The notes under the pieces were generated by a model, which saw only the letters and a list, made by a program, of their open reading frames with translations, did no database searches and had not been told where the DNA came from. Shown one piece after another: positions 18,401-25,800 of a stretch of DNA of 64,000 bases. The stretch covers positions 682,001 to 746,000 of the forward strand of contig CAVWFT010000001.1 of assembly GCA_963754445.1 (NCBI GenBank), read 5' to 3'. Source of the stretch: Bog-473 sp963754445 (GTDB lineage Bacteria > Actinomycetota > Acidimicrobiia > Acidimicrobiales > RAAP-2). The translations under genes and the position numbers were made by a program. The stretch's first letter is position 1; each line of letters opens with the position of its first letter.

Positions 18401-21400
18401 CTGCCGCTCTTACCCGTGATCTTGCAACCGGCGAACTTGGCCACCCCGTTGTTGGCCGCCAGCGGGTTGGTCGTGCACGACAGCGCAGCGCCGGTGCCGG
18501 GCTGGGTGGCGATGGCCAGGTTGACCGGGGCCGACGAGGACGTGACCACGTTGCCGCCGATGTCCTCGACGCTGACCGACGGCTGGGTGTTGAAGGCCGC
18601 ACCGTTGGCCGCGCCACCGGGCTGGGTGCTGAAGGCGAGCTGGGTGGCCGAGCCCACGGTGATGGAGAAGGTGGTGCTCGTTGCCGTCGTCAAACCACTG
18701 CTGGTGGCCGAGATCGTGTAATTACCCACCTTGCCTGTGATCTGGCAGCCCGAGAAGGTCGCAGTGCCGTTGGTGGCGGCCAGCGGGTTGGTGGTGCAGG
18801 CCAGCGCCGCACCGGAGCCGGGCTGGCTGGCGATGGCGAGGCTGATGGAGTTGGTGGCCGTGGTCACCGGATTGCCGCCCACGTCCTCGACGCTGACCGA
18901 CGGCTGGGTGCCGAAGGCCGCACCGTCGGTGCCGCCGCTGGGCTGGGTGCCGAAGGCGAGCTTCGCCGGGTTTCCGAGGGTGACCGCCAACGACGTGGAG
19001 GTGGTGGTGCCCAGACCGGTCGCGCTGGCGGAGATGGTGTAGGTGCCGACGGTGCCGGTGATCTGGCAGCCGGCGTAGTTCACGACTCCCGCGGTGGCGG
19101 CCATCGTGGTGCCGCCCGTGCACGAAAGGGCTGCGCCCGATCCGGGCTGACTGGCGATGGTGAGTGCCACGCTGGCGGACGACGAGGTCACGATGTTGCC
19201 CGACTGGTCCTCGATGCTGATCACCGGCTGCGTGGCCCAGGCCGCGCCGTCGGTGCCCCCACCGGGCTGGGTGGTGAAGGCGAGCTGGCTGGCCGAGCCG
19301 AAGGTGATGGAGAACCGGTTGCTCGTGCCCGTGGTCAGGCCGGTTGCTGCCGCGGTGAGGGTGTAGGGACCCTCTGTCCCCGTGATCTTGCAGCCGGCAA
19401 AGGTGGCAACGCCGTTTGTCGTCGTCAGCGGATTGGTCGTGCAGGCCAGCACGCCGCCCTGGTTCTCACCGAGCGCAAGGGTCACGCTCGCTGAGGCCGT
19501 GGTGACGGTGTTGCCTCCGGAGTCCTCGACGGCAACGGTCGGCTGCGCGGCCCACACCGCGCCGTTGGCACCGCCACCGGGCTGAGTGGTGAAGGCGAGC
19601 TGACTGGCCGAGCCCACGCTGATGGAGAAGGGTGAGCTCGTCGCTGAGACCAATCCCGAGGCGCTGGCGGTCACCGTGTAGTTGGCCCCGGCCTTTCCGG
19701 TGATCTGGCAACTCGAGAACGAGGCGACGCCGGCAGTTGCGGCGACGGGGTTGCTGGCGCAGGCCAGCGCGCCGTTCGTTCCGGGCTGTGAGGAGATGGC
19801 CAGCGAGACCGTGCTCGTTCCGGCGCCTTCCGGGTTGCCGCCCGCGTCTTCGATCGTCACGACGGGCTGCGTGCTCCAGGCGGCGCCGTTGGTCCCGCCG
19901 CCGGGCTGGGTGCTGAATGCCAGCATGTACGGGGCGCCGAGGCTGATGTTGAACGCCGTGCTCGTGGCGGCCGTGAGACCCGTCGTCGTCGCCTTGAGCT
20001 GATAGCCGGTTCCGACCAGGTTGATGGCGCAACCGCCGAACGTCGCCACGCCCGCGGTCGGGGTGAGCGGGTTCGTGGTACAGCTGAGTGTGGCGCCCGT
20101 CGTGCCCGAACCCGGGACGACGGCCAGCTGGATCGAGGCGGTGCTCGAGGTCACCGGGTCACCCGAGGAGTCCTCGACCGTGATCTGAGGTTGCGTCAGG
20201 AACGCGACCCCGCCCGTCGAGCCCGCCGGCTGTTGCGTGAAGATCAGTTTGGTCGCCGCTCCGGCAACGGTGAACGACGGGGTGACGGCAGTCGTGAGGC
20301 CCGTTGCCTTTGCCTGCAGCGTGTAGGCACCCTGCTCACCGCTGGCGTTCTTGATCAGGCAGCCGGCGAAGCTGGCGATGCCGTTGTTCGCAGTGATCGG
20401 GTTCGTCGTGCAGTTGAAGGTTGCGCCCGACGTCGGTTGGCTGGCGATCGACAGCGTGATGGACGAGTTGGCGTTGGTCACCAGGTCCCCGGCCGCGTCC
20501 TCTATCGCCACCACCGGCTGCGAGGAGTTGGGGAAGACCGTGTTGCTCGTCTGTGCGGCGGGTGCCGTCGTGAAGGCGAGTTGGGTGGCGCCACCGGCAA
20601 CGGTGAAAGGTGAGCTGATCCCGGCCACCAGTCCCGTCGCTGTTGCCTTGAGGGTGTAGGACCCCTCTTCGCCACTTCCGTTCGTGATCGTGCAGGCGCT
20701 GAAGCTCGCGGTTCCCGTGCCATTCGACGTGGTCAAGGGGTTCTTGCTGCACGCCAGGCTGGCGCCGGTCGTCGGCTGGCTGTTGATGCCCAGAGTGACG
20801 CTTGCGCTCGCCGACGTGACGACGTTGCCTCCGGCGTCCTCGATGGCCACCTTGGGCTGGGTGCCGAACGCACTCCCTCCGCTCGAGGAGCTGGGTGACT
20901 GTGTGAAGGCGAGTTGGTAGGCCGATCCCGTCGACACGTTGAAGGGCGAACTCGGCGACGACTTGATCGTGCCGGAGGGCTGCGTGTCGGTGGCCGTCAG
21001 TTCGTATCCGGTTCCACTGGTGTTGATGGCGCATCCGGCGAAGGTGAAGACTCCCTGCGATTCGGTGGAGCTGCAGCCGGACAGCGTTCCCGGCCCGCCG
21101 GAGGTCGGGGTGCTCGACGTGATCGACAAGGCGATGGTCGACGCGTCCGCGGTCACGACGTTGCCGCCGGCGTCCTCGACGGTCACCTTCGGCTGGATCC
21201 CGAAGGCCACGCCGCCGGTCGGGTTGCCACCGGGCTGCTGGGTGAAGACGACCTGACTCGCCGGCCCGACGGTGACGACGAAGGTCGAACTCGTGATCGA
21301 TACTCCGGGCAACGAGGTGTCGGTGGCAGTGAGGGTGTACGTCCCGTCGGTCAGGACACTGCAGTTTCCGAAGGTGACGACGCCGTAGAACTCGCTACCG

Positions 21401-22146
21401 GAGCAGGTGTTCGACAGCGAGGCGCCGTTGCTCACCGTTCCACCGTTGGCGCCCGTCAACGTCAGGATGACATCGGACAGGTCGGTCGTGACGACGTTCC
21501 CGGCTTTGTCGACGACCTCGACCACGGGTTGGGGGCCCAGGTTCTGCCCGCTCTGGGCACCGCCGGGCTGGGTGTACCACGCCAGCCCTGTGGCATCGCC
21601 GGCAATCGGAAGTGACGGACCCGCAGGGTCGTCGACGACGGCGCTCACCGTTGACGTGTTGCCACTGGGTGACGTCAGGGTCGCACTCACGAGTTGCGGA
21701 CCGTTGGCCACACAGGCCGCCGGATCTGCGCTGAAGGCGTACGAGGTGGTCCAATACGAGACACCGCTGACCTCGGCGGTGAAGTTGGCAGGCAGGCCGC
21801 TGAACGCGATGGCCGATGAGCCGCCCGGCTGATAGGTCGAGAGGGGGGCACAGGACTGGTAGCCCGAGTTGTTCTCCAGCTGGGCGATGATCTGGGCGTT
21901 GATCGTCTTTTCGGCCAGGCTGATGTTGGTCAGGTTCCGGTGCTCGGCCGAGCCTGTGAGCGCAGTGCCGAACGCAACGAGGATGGCCACCGCTGCGATG
22001 CTGAGCACGCCCAGGGCGATGAGGATCTCGATAAGGGTGTCGCCCGCCTCGGACCGGCGGCGGTCTCCATGCTTGGGCGCACCCGCGCCGGCATGGAGTC
22101 TCCGCTTCAACGACGTGAATGGCCGCAACCGGCTCTGGTGGCTCAT
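12424..22146 (-). CDS. Giant prepilin-like protein with about 28 Ig-like repeats
   Basis: 3,240 residues. The start at 22146 overlaps the upstream pilin stop as ATGA. The N terminus is a prepilin signal: basic leader, then G35 | D36-TLIE40 and the hydrophobic helix ILIALGVLSIAAVAILVAFG; Asp replaces the usual Phe at +1 while Glu+5 is kept. After a pilin-like region of about 150 residues come about 28 tandem beta-domains of roughly 90-110 residues, each opening like QLAFSTQPGGGTDG, then a VSVEDVGGN-type strand and a conserved cysteine pair (LACTTNP...FSGCKITG). The fold is probably Ig-like, as in bacterial Big domains. There is no C-terminal sorting signal or second membrane helix. It would be processed by a prepilin peptidase and displayed as a long stalk. 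Codon use is like its neighbours. The function (adhesin, tip fibre) is inferred. Confidence 0.88.
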   Translation of the reverse strand: MSHQSRLRPFTSLKRRLHAGAGAPKHGDRRRSEAGDTLIEILIALGVLSIAAVAILVAFGTALTGSAEHRNLTNISLAEKTINAQIIAQLENNSGYQSCAPLSTYQPGGSSAIAFSGLPANFTAEVSGVSYWTTSYAFSADPAACVANGPQLVSATLTSPSGNTSTVSAVVDDPAGPSLPIAGDATGLAWYTQPGGAQSGQNLGPQPVVEVVDKAGNVVTTDLSDVILTLTGANGGTVSNGASLSNTCSGSEFYGVVTFGNCSVLTDGTYTLTATDTSLPGVSITSSTFVVTVGPASQVVFTQQPGGNPTGGVAFGIQPKVTVEDAGGNVVTADASTIALSITSSTPTSGGPGTLSGCSSTESQGVFTFAGCAINTSGTGYELTATDTQPSGTIKSSPSSPFNVSTGSAYQLAFTQSPSSSSGGSAFGTQPKVAIEDAGGNVVTSASASVTLGINSQPTTGASLACSKNPLTTSNGTGTASFSACTITNGSGEEGSYTLKATATGLVAGISSPFTVAGGATQLAFTTAPAAQTSNTVFPNSSQPVVAIEDAAGDLVTNANSSITLSIASQPTSGATFNCTTNPITANNGIASFAGCLIKNASGEQGAYTLQAKATGLTTAVTPSFTVAGAATKLIFTQQPAGSTGGVAFLTQPQITVEDSSGDPVTSSTASIQLAVVPGSGTTGATLSCTTNPLTPTAGVATFGGCAINLVGTGYQLKATTTGLTAATSTAFNISLGAPYMLAFSTQPGGGTNGAAWSTQPVVTIEDAGGNPEGAGTSTVSLAISSQPGTNGALACASNPVAATAGVASFSSCQITGKAGANYTVTASASGLVSATSSPFSISVGSASQLAFTTQPGGGANGAVWAAQPTVAVEDSGGNTVTTASASVTLALGENQGGVLACTTNPLTTTNGVATFAGCKITGTEGPYTLTAAATGLTTGTSNRFSITFGSASQLAFTTQPGGGTDGAAWATQPVISIEDQSGNIVTSSSASVALTIASQPGSGAALSCTGGTTMAATAGVVNYAGCQITGTVGTYTISASATGLGTTTSTSLAVTLGNPAKLAFGTQPSGGTDGAAFGTQPSVSVEDVGGNPVTTATNSISLAIASQPGSGAALACTTNPLAATNGTATFSGCQITGKVGNYTISATSSGLTTATSTTFSITVGSATQLAFSTQPGGAANGAAFNTQPSVSVEDIGGNVVTSSSAPVNLAIATQPGTGAALSCTTNPLAANNGVAKFAGCKITGKSGSYTLTAASTGLTTATSSAFTITFGSASQLAFSTQPGGGTDGVAFGTQPVVTVQDQSGNTVTNSNATVTLAIASQPGSGATLACNTNPITLNGANNGVAGFSGCKITGKAGSYTISATSSGVSTATSTSFNVAVGGANQLAFSTQPSGGTDGAAFGTQPAVSVEDVGGNPVTTATNSISLAIASQPGSGAALACTTNPLAATNGTGVATFSGCKITGKIGSYTLSATSSGLNTATSNSFNLTIGSATQLAFSTQPGGAANGAAFNTQPSVSVEDIGGNVVTSSSAPVNLAIATQPGTGAALSCTTNPLAANNGVSNFAACQITGKVGNYTISATSSGLTTATSNTVAITFGSASQLAFSTQPGGGTDGVAFGTQPVVTVQDQSGNTVTNSNATVTLAIASQPGSGATLACNTNPITLNGANNGVAGFSGCKITGKAGSYTISATSSGVSTATSTSFNVAVGGANQLAFSTQPSGGTDGAAFGTQPAVSVEDVGGNPVTTATNSISLAIASQPGSGAALACTTNPLAATNGTGVATFSGCKITGKIGSYTLSATSSGLNTATSNSFNLTIGSATQLAFSTQPGGAANGAAFNTQPSVSVEDIGGNVVTSSSAPVNLAIATQPGTGAALSCTTNPLAANNGVSNFAACQITGKVGNYTISATSSGLTTATSNTVAITFGSASQLAFSTQPGGGTDGVAFGTQPVVTVQDQSGNTVTNSNATVTLAIASQPGSGATLACNTNPITLNGANNGVAGFSGCKITGKAGSYTISATSSGVSTATSTSFNVAVGGANQLAFSTQPSGGTDGAAFGTQPAVSVEDVGGNPVTTATNSISLAIASQPGSGAALACTTNPLAATNGTGVATFSGCKITGKIGSYTLSATSSGLNTATSNSFNLTIGSATQLAFSTQPGGAANGAAFNTQPSVSVEDIGGNVVTSSSAPVNLAIATQPGTGAALSCTTNPLAANNGVSNFAACQITGKVGNYTISATSSGLTTATSNTVAITFGSASQLAFSTQPGGGTDGVAFGTQPVVTVQDQSGNTVTNSNATVTLAIASQPGSGATLACNTNPITLNGANNGVAGFSGCKITGKAGSYTISATSSGVSTATSTSFNVAVGGANQLAFSTQPSGGTDGAAFGTQPAVSVEDVGGNPVTTATNSISLAIASQPGSGAALACTTNPLAATNGTGVATFSGCKITGKIGSYTLSATSSGLNTATSNSFNLTIGSATQLAFSTQPGGAANGAAFNTQPSVSVEDIGGNVVTSSSAPVNLAIATQPGTGAALSCTTNPLAANNGVSNFAACQITGKVGNYTISATSSGLTTATSNTVAITFGSASQLAFSTQPGGGTDGVAFGTQPVVTVQDQSGNTVTNSNATVTLAIASQPGSGATLACNTNPITLNGANNGVAGFSGCSITGTIGSYRLSASSTGLTTATSTSFNVTIGSATQLAFGTQPSGGTDGAAFGTQPAVSVEDVGGNPVTTATNSISLAIASQPGSGAALACTTNPLAATNGTATFSGCKITGAVGSYTLSATTSGLPTATSVSFNVAIGPAKTLVLNSQPSGGASGSIWATQPTVSVEDIGGNVVTTATNSINLAIASQPGSGAALACTTNPLAATNGTATFSGCKITNGSLAGSYTVTAASSGLTSATSSPFVVYGAASKLVLTTQPSGAVDGSIFTTQPVVTVEDAQGNTVLNSNANVSLAITSQPGTGATLACNTNPLSVGGGNNGVASFSGCSITGKIGSYTISATSSGLTTAVSSSFTLAVGGASQLAFSTQPSTGSSGVTEGTSFTTQPVVTVQDIGGNTVTTYATPVTLAVNGYTATGGGSSAGNLTGCTNPVTPSSGVATFSGCKITGTGAAGSYTLLASSGVGPIVSPTSATLTIVAGSAAQLAFSNQPNGAVNGTVWTSQPAVSVEDSNGNIVTSATNSITLALKKSSGGNANPASMTCSANPVSATAGTATFSGCKFAGANGSTTYMLTASASGFGSVNSATFNE
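14188..18622. repeat. 978-bp tandem macro-repeat, about 4.5 copies
   Basis: Within the giant pilin-like gene the same sequence returns every 978 bp; for example the string beginning gttgcccaccttgccggtga recurs at about 14487, 15465, 16443 and 17421. 978 bp is 326 codons, three Ig-like domains, so the frame is kept. Copies differ by only a few bases (cccacg in the first two against ccgacg in the next two near 14970, 15948, 16926 and 17904). Flanking domains outside this block are clearly more diverged. This is recent in-frame amplification and a likely site of copy-number change. Confidence 0.92.
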
Positions 22147-23594
22147 GACGGAAGGAGCAGTCCCACGAAGATGGCCTCGAGTCCGGTGCCGTACATGTAC
22201 GCGGTGAGCGAGGAGGGCTCGGGGGCGGCGATCATCGGCGTCCCGGTCTTGTCGGAGCTCACCGAGGCGGCACATTCGACAACGGGGCTTCCGATGCCGG
22301 TGAAGCCGTTGCCGTAACTCGTTCCGGATCCCGGAGTCGGGTTGGCACAGGCGTTACCCATGGCCGACGTCGGGCTGTTCGGCACGAGGGACCAGACCTG
22401 GCTCGCTGTCGGCACGGTGGTGCCTGTACTCCAATTGCCCGTCCAGGTGATCTCCTCGCCTTGGTCGGTTGACTCTGCGTCGCCGGTGACCAGCTGCCAG
22501 TTCGTCGCCGGGATCCCACCGGTGCCGAGGACCTGAATGTTGGTGATGCTGATGGTGGTGCCGCCACCCCCGGTCTGGTAGAGGGCCGGGTTGCCCGGGA
22601 TACCCGTGTAGAAGCCCTCGTTTCCGAGGAAGGCCTCACTCGTGGGTGGGTTCGTGTAGGTCGGGATGGCCGCGGGGGCGACGGAGGTGCCGGTGACCTT
22701 GACGCACATGCTCATGGTGAATGGCGTGTTGGTGATGCCCTCGACCACCTCGTTCCCGCCCCCGGCACAGGCCGTCCCGGTGTTGTAGCCGGTGAAGTCC
22801 AAGAAGCACAGCGTCGAGGCGTAGGTGCCGGTGCCCTGCTGCGCGAAACCACAGTTGTAGGCGGGAGCAGAGGTCCCGTTGTTCGTCGCCGCATTGATGC
22901 CGGCGCTCGGGGTGGCCACCAGACCCACGGTGTAGCGACTGCCCAGCTCGTCGATCGGGAAGGAGATGTTCAGAACACCATCCGTCGACTCCCAGGCGTT
23001 CTGGTAGGCCGCTGGCGTTCCGCTGCAGGTCGGATTCGAGGGTGACGTGCAGGTGACGGTCGCCACCGGATTTCCCGTCCCCGTGGCGGGATTGGCCACG
23101 TGATCGGCGACCACACTCGAATCCGTCTGGGTGCCGTTCTGGCACACGTTGCGCTCGATGCCGTTGTAGGCACCGGCGCCGGTCCCCTCCGGGATCAGCG
23201 AGTAGGAGACCTGTGTTCCGGTGCCGGTCTGGAGGCCGAGCAGCTGCGTCCCGGAACCGCAGGGGCTCGGGTTGGTCGACGACGGGTTGGTCGTGACGTA
23301 TTGCGCCGTCTGGACATCCTTCTCGTAGTAGGTCGAGGCGATTTGGGCGTTGCCCGAATCGTTGATGCGATTCGACACGCTGGGAGAGATCGAGATGATG
23401 GCAAGGAGCGCCGTGATCAGACCACCGACGACGATCGGCATGATGGCGACCACGACCACGAGTTCGATCAAAGTGAAGCCGGCCTCGTCCTGCCGGCGCA
23501 GACCGTCCACGTCACGCCCGAGGTCCTCCCGACGCTGTTGGATCGAGAGACGGAGGTGTGCAGCTCGGGTGCGCATTGCACGAAGTGTCCTCAT
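22143..23594 (-). CDS. PulG/PilW-like minor pilin, first gene of the pilus operon
   Basis: 483 residues from the ATG at 23594, which has a GCAGGG-like site 9 bases upstream. The long basic leader ends at G39 | F40-TLIE44, followed by VVVVAIMPIVVGGLITALLAIISI, the pilin helix. The polar part starts SPSVSNRINDSGNAQIASTYYEKDVQTAQYV, a pattern seen in PilW/PulJ-like minor pilins. The remaining 350 residues are Thr/Gly/Ser/Asn-rich beta sequence with several cysteines, far larger than an ordinary minor pilin. It is coupled by ATGA to the giant gene, so the two are made together and may form one complex. The frame is open to 23813 but upstream residues do not look coding. Confidence 0.85.
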   Translation of the reverse strand: MRTLRAMRTRAAHLRLSIQQRREDLGRDVDGLRRQDEAGFTLIELVVVVAIMPIVVGGLITALLAIISISPSVSNRINDSGNAQIASTYYEKDVQTAQYVTTNPSSTNPSPCGSGTQLLGLQTGTGTQVSYSLIPEGTGAGAYNGIERNVCQNGTQTDSSVVADHVANPATGTGNPVATVTCTSPSNPTCSGTPAAYQNAWESTDGVLNISFPIDELGSRYTVGLVATPSAGINAATNNGTSAPAYNCGFAQQGTGTYASTLCFLDFTGYNTGTACAGGGNEVVEGITNTPFTMSMCVKVTGTSVAPAAIPTYTNPPTSEAFLGNEGFYTGIPGNPALYQTGGGGTTISITNIQVLGTGGIPATNWQLVTGDAESTDQGEEITWTGNWSTGTTVPTASQVWSLVPNSPTSAMGNACANPTPGSGTSYGNGFTGIGSPVVECAASVSSDKTGTPMIAAPEPSSLTAYMYGTGLEAIFVGLLLPS

Positions 23595-24371
23595 CGCTGT
23601 TGACCCTGCGATGAACGACCGACGAGCAGGCGCGAGGAGGACACTGGACGCGCGGTGCTGCGCGTCAAGTGGCAAACAACCAATCGCCTCTGTCGATGAA
23701 TCGCCAATGTGCTGCTCTCCTGTGAGCGGACCGCCTCCGCCCGAGCTGACCGAACATGTCCGGCTGCCAAAGAAGTATGCATAGTTCTCCAGCAGTAAAA
23801 CCTCACTCGCCATTTATCTTTCGAAAGTTGTGAATACTCCCGTGTCCGCGTGGTGTGGATGGTCCCTTTGTGGATCCCCTGATACCTCGGCTCATTGTTT
23901 GCAGATTCTGAGCAACGTCCCGTGTGACCTGCGAAAACGAGATGAAACAGTCCATGCAGATTGGGCATGGAAAGCCCCCGAGCGGTGCTGCGGACTCCAC
24001 ACCAGCGGACTCACAACGAGATATCAACTTTGATCGCCGAACCGTTCAAGGGCTAATGGCGGTCGTGATTTACCCTCTATGGGTAGCGAGATCGTGCGAA
24101 AGGATCCGCAAGCGGGGAAAGCGCGCGAGCATCGCCATGCGCAAAGCCGATGACTCGCAAGTGTCGAGTTCAGGTTGAGGGTTATGGAGCCGCGGGCTCC
24201 TCCGTGGCCGGACCAGGAGCCCGTGCGTCGCCGGGCGCGGAACAGTGCTGGGTTCCGAACGCCGCTCGAGTCGCAGTCGTTGCTGCGCTCTCGCCGACCC
24301 GCATCCACGCGCCCAGCGGGCGCAGCCGTTCCTCAGCCGAGAACGAGGCGTGTCTTCGTGTCCGTCACGCG
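23595..24371. other. Gene-free leader region before the pilus operon
   Basis: 777 bp with no convincing gene. Nearest the operon, at 23647-23666, is a perfect 7-bp stem (GACGCGC/GCGCGTC) with a 6-base loop, 53 bp before the first ATG. A TACCC-TCTAT-GGGTA hairpin lies at 24071-24085. Base composition between about 23760 and 24070 is lower in GC than the surrounding genes. I looked for c-di-GMP riboswitch core motifs in the sense strand and did not find a full match. It probably holds the operon promoter and a long leader. Confidence 0.4.
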
Positions 24372-24611
24372 TCAGGTGTCCCGCCCGTCGGCCTTGCCCA
24401 TGTGCCACGCCGAGCAGTGGTCGCAGCGGTACACGTTCATCATCCCAGCGCCTTCGAAACGGCGTTCGTCGGCGGCGGACAACGCGTCTTGCTGCGTCCG
24501 GAACGCCGTCTTGGGTCTTCCGTCCGCCCGCCAGTGGGATCGGAACGAGGTCGACCGGGGCTCGGCCGGACCGCGCCGCTTGCGGTCGGGTTCGGGCTTT
24601 CGCCGGGGCAT
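24372..24611 (-). CDS. Small basic protein with CxxC...WH motif
   Basis: About 79 residues from the ATG at 24611. The first half is Arg/Lys/Pro-rich; a middle helix FRTQQDALSAADERRFEG follows, and the C-terminal part YRCDHCSAWHMGK has a CxxC pair plus an adjacent WH, a pattern I know from small actinobacterial and phage proteins that look like half zinc ribbons. An ATG 33 bp upstream in frame is possible. No strong ribosome site is present, so the mRNA may be leaderless. The frame reads as real protein, unlike other frames here, but function is unknown; nucleic-acid binding is a guess from charge and motif. Confidence 0.6.
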   Translation of the reverse strand: MPRRKPEPDRKRRGPAEPRSTSFRSHWRADGRPKTAFRTQQDALSAADERRFEGAGMMNVYRCDHCSAWHMGKADGRDT

Positions 24612-24976
24612 GGGTCCATTGTGGCTCCTGAGCCGGGCCATCACCGACTGGGATCCGGGTTCGCCTCAGCCGGGACGCGCCTGACGCGCCGAGGTTCGAC
24701 GGAGGGGGAATAAGGGTCGAACCGGGCGCGTCAGGACCCTGCCACCTTACCGGCCGGGCCCCTTTCGTGGCGGCTTTTCGAGGTTCCGTCGCTCGATATG
24801 CCGGCGTGGGAACGACGTCCGTCGGGCGTTCCGCTGGGGTCAGGATCGTCGGGCGTCCGATGGTCAGTTATCCGAATCCCGGCACGAGTTGAGCGAAATT
24901 GGCCCGAAATTGACGGATTTCGGGATTACCGTTTCCTCTTCACGTTTCGGCTAGATGGATTCGGCTGAGAATCGAG
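24612..24976. other. Divergent intergenic region
   Basis: 365 bp between the small CxxC gene (minus) and the DUF2510 gene (plus). It holds the large hairpin at 24680-24735. The second half (24840-24960) is lower in GC and probably carries the promoter for the plus-strand gene; I do not see a clear -35/-10 pair. Confidence 0.4.
24680..24735. repeat. Long near-perfect hairpin
   Basis: Left arm 24680-24700 (CCTGACGCGCC-GA-GGTTCGAC) pairs with right arm 24716-24735 (GTCGAACC-G-GGCGCGTCAGG) with one small internal asymmetry and a 15-base purine-rich loop. About 19 pairs form. No gene ends nearby on either strand, so it is not an obvious terminator. Confidence 0.75.
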
Positions 24977-25708
24977 GTGGTCACAATGGCCGATGTAATG
25001 GAAGGAACCGCACGCTCGATTGGCGCGAGCGAGGTCCCGGATCTGGGCTGGCATCCGCCAGGCTCGACGCCCAAGGAAGCCGGCTGGTTCGCCATTGCCG
25101 GGAACCCGAACGAGCAGGCCTACTGGGACGGCACGCGCTGGACCGGCGAGCGGCACTGGGTCGGCGGCATCGGATGGGCCGATGGGCCCGGAGGTGCGGC
25201 GCAGCGGGTCCACGTCACGGACCACAGGATGAGTGCCAATCCCTATGCGGTCCACGCCCCGGCGACGCGGACGTCCGGTGTGACGCTCAGCCTGGGCGTC
25301 CTGCTGCTCATGGTGAGCGGGATCGCCCTCATGTACGGATCGATCGGTGCGTGGATTCACGCATCGGGTCTGGGCGACCTGCGACTCTCGGTCGTCGGAA
25401 CCGATCCCAGCATCAGTTCGCTCATCGGAGTGAACGGCAACGTCACCTTCATCGGAGGCGTGGTCCTGCTGGTGTTCGGGGGCCTGTCCATGATGTCCGA
25501 CGAACTCCTGCTGCAGTGGATGACGGCTCTCGTGGCCTTTGCGACGCTCGTCTTCGCCGTGTTCGACATGGTGCGCATTGTGCAGAAGCTCTCGGAGACG
25601 CCTGTGCTGATCCATTCGAACGTCAGCGTCGGCTGGGGGCTCATCTGCGTGCTGAGCGCAGCGGTCCTGGCGATGCTGGTGTCCCTGGGCCGGATCCTGC
25701 AGCGCTGA
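24977..25708 (+). CDS. DUF2510 membrane protein
   Basis: 243 residues. The N-terminal cytoplasmic part (about residues 36-62) is a DUF2510 module: AGWFAIAGNPNEQAYWDGTRWTGE, the usual GWY...YWDGxxWT pattern of actinobacterial membrane proteins. Four hydrophobic segments follow near residues 100-118, 155-172, 180-200 and 218-238, so it is an integral membrane protein with a small Trp-rich domain in the cytoplasm. The start could be the GTG/ATG at 24977 or the ATG at 24986. A strong terminator follows at 25716-25766. Its job is unknown; DUF2510 is often attached to transporters or envelope proteins. Confidence 0.8.
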   Translation: MVTMADVMEGTARSIGASEVPDLGWHPPGSTPKEAGWFAIAGNPNEQAYWDGTRWTGERHWVGGIGWADGPGGAAQRVHVTDHRMSANPYAVHAPATRTSGVTLSLGVLLLMVSGIALMYGSIGAWIHASGLGDLRLSVVGTDPSISSLIGVNGNVTFIGGVVLLVFGGLSMMSDELLLQWMTALVAFATLVFAVFDMVRIVQKLSETPVLIHSNVSVGWGLICVLSAAVLAMLVSLGRILQR

Positions 25709-25715
25709 TCCGACA

Positions 25716-25766
25716 CGCCAAAAAGGGGTGCGCACTCGACAAGCGATGTGCGCACCCCTCTTGGCG
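25716..25766. terminator. Bidirectional terminator between convergent genes
   Basis: A stem of AGGGGTGCGCAC with GTGCGCACCCCT is extended outwards by CGCCAA/TTGGCG, with a 12-base loop and an A run on the left side that gives a U tract for the minus strand. It lies between the DUF2510 gene and the convergent protease gene. Confidence 0.85.
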
Positions 25767-25800
25767 GAGATGAACCGGTACTGCTTCTCCTTCTAGGAGA

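Noticed and set aside
14188..18622. CRISPR-like regularity
   Set aside because: The period is 978 bp, not 60-70, and the repeats are coding Ig-like domains rather than short palindromic repeats with unique spacers.
23595..24371. c-di-GMP riboswitch before the pilus operon
   Set aside because: Some short GCAAA-like strings occur, but the paired core of the class I or II aptamer could not be assembled on either strand.
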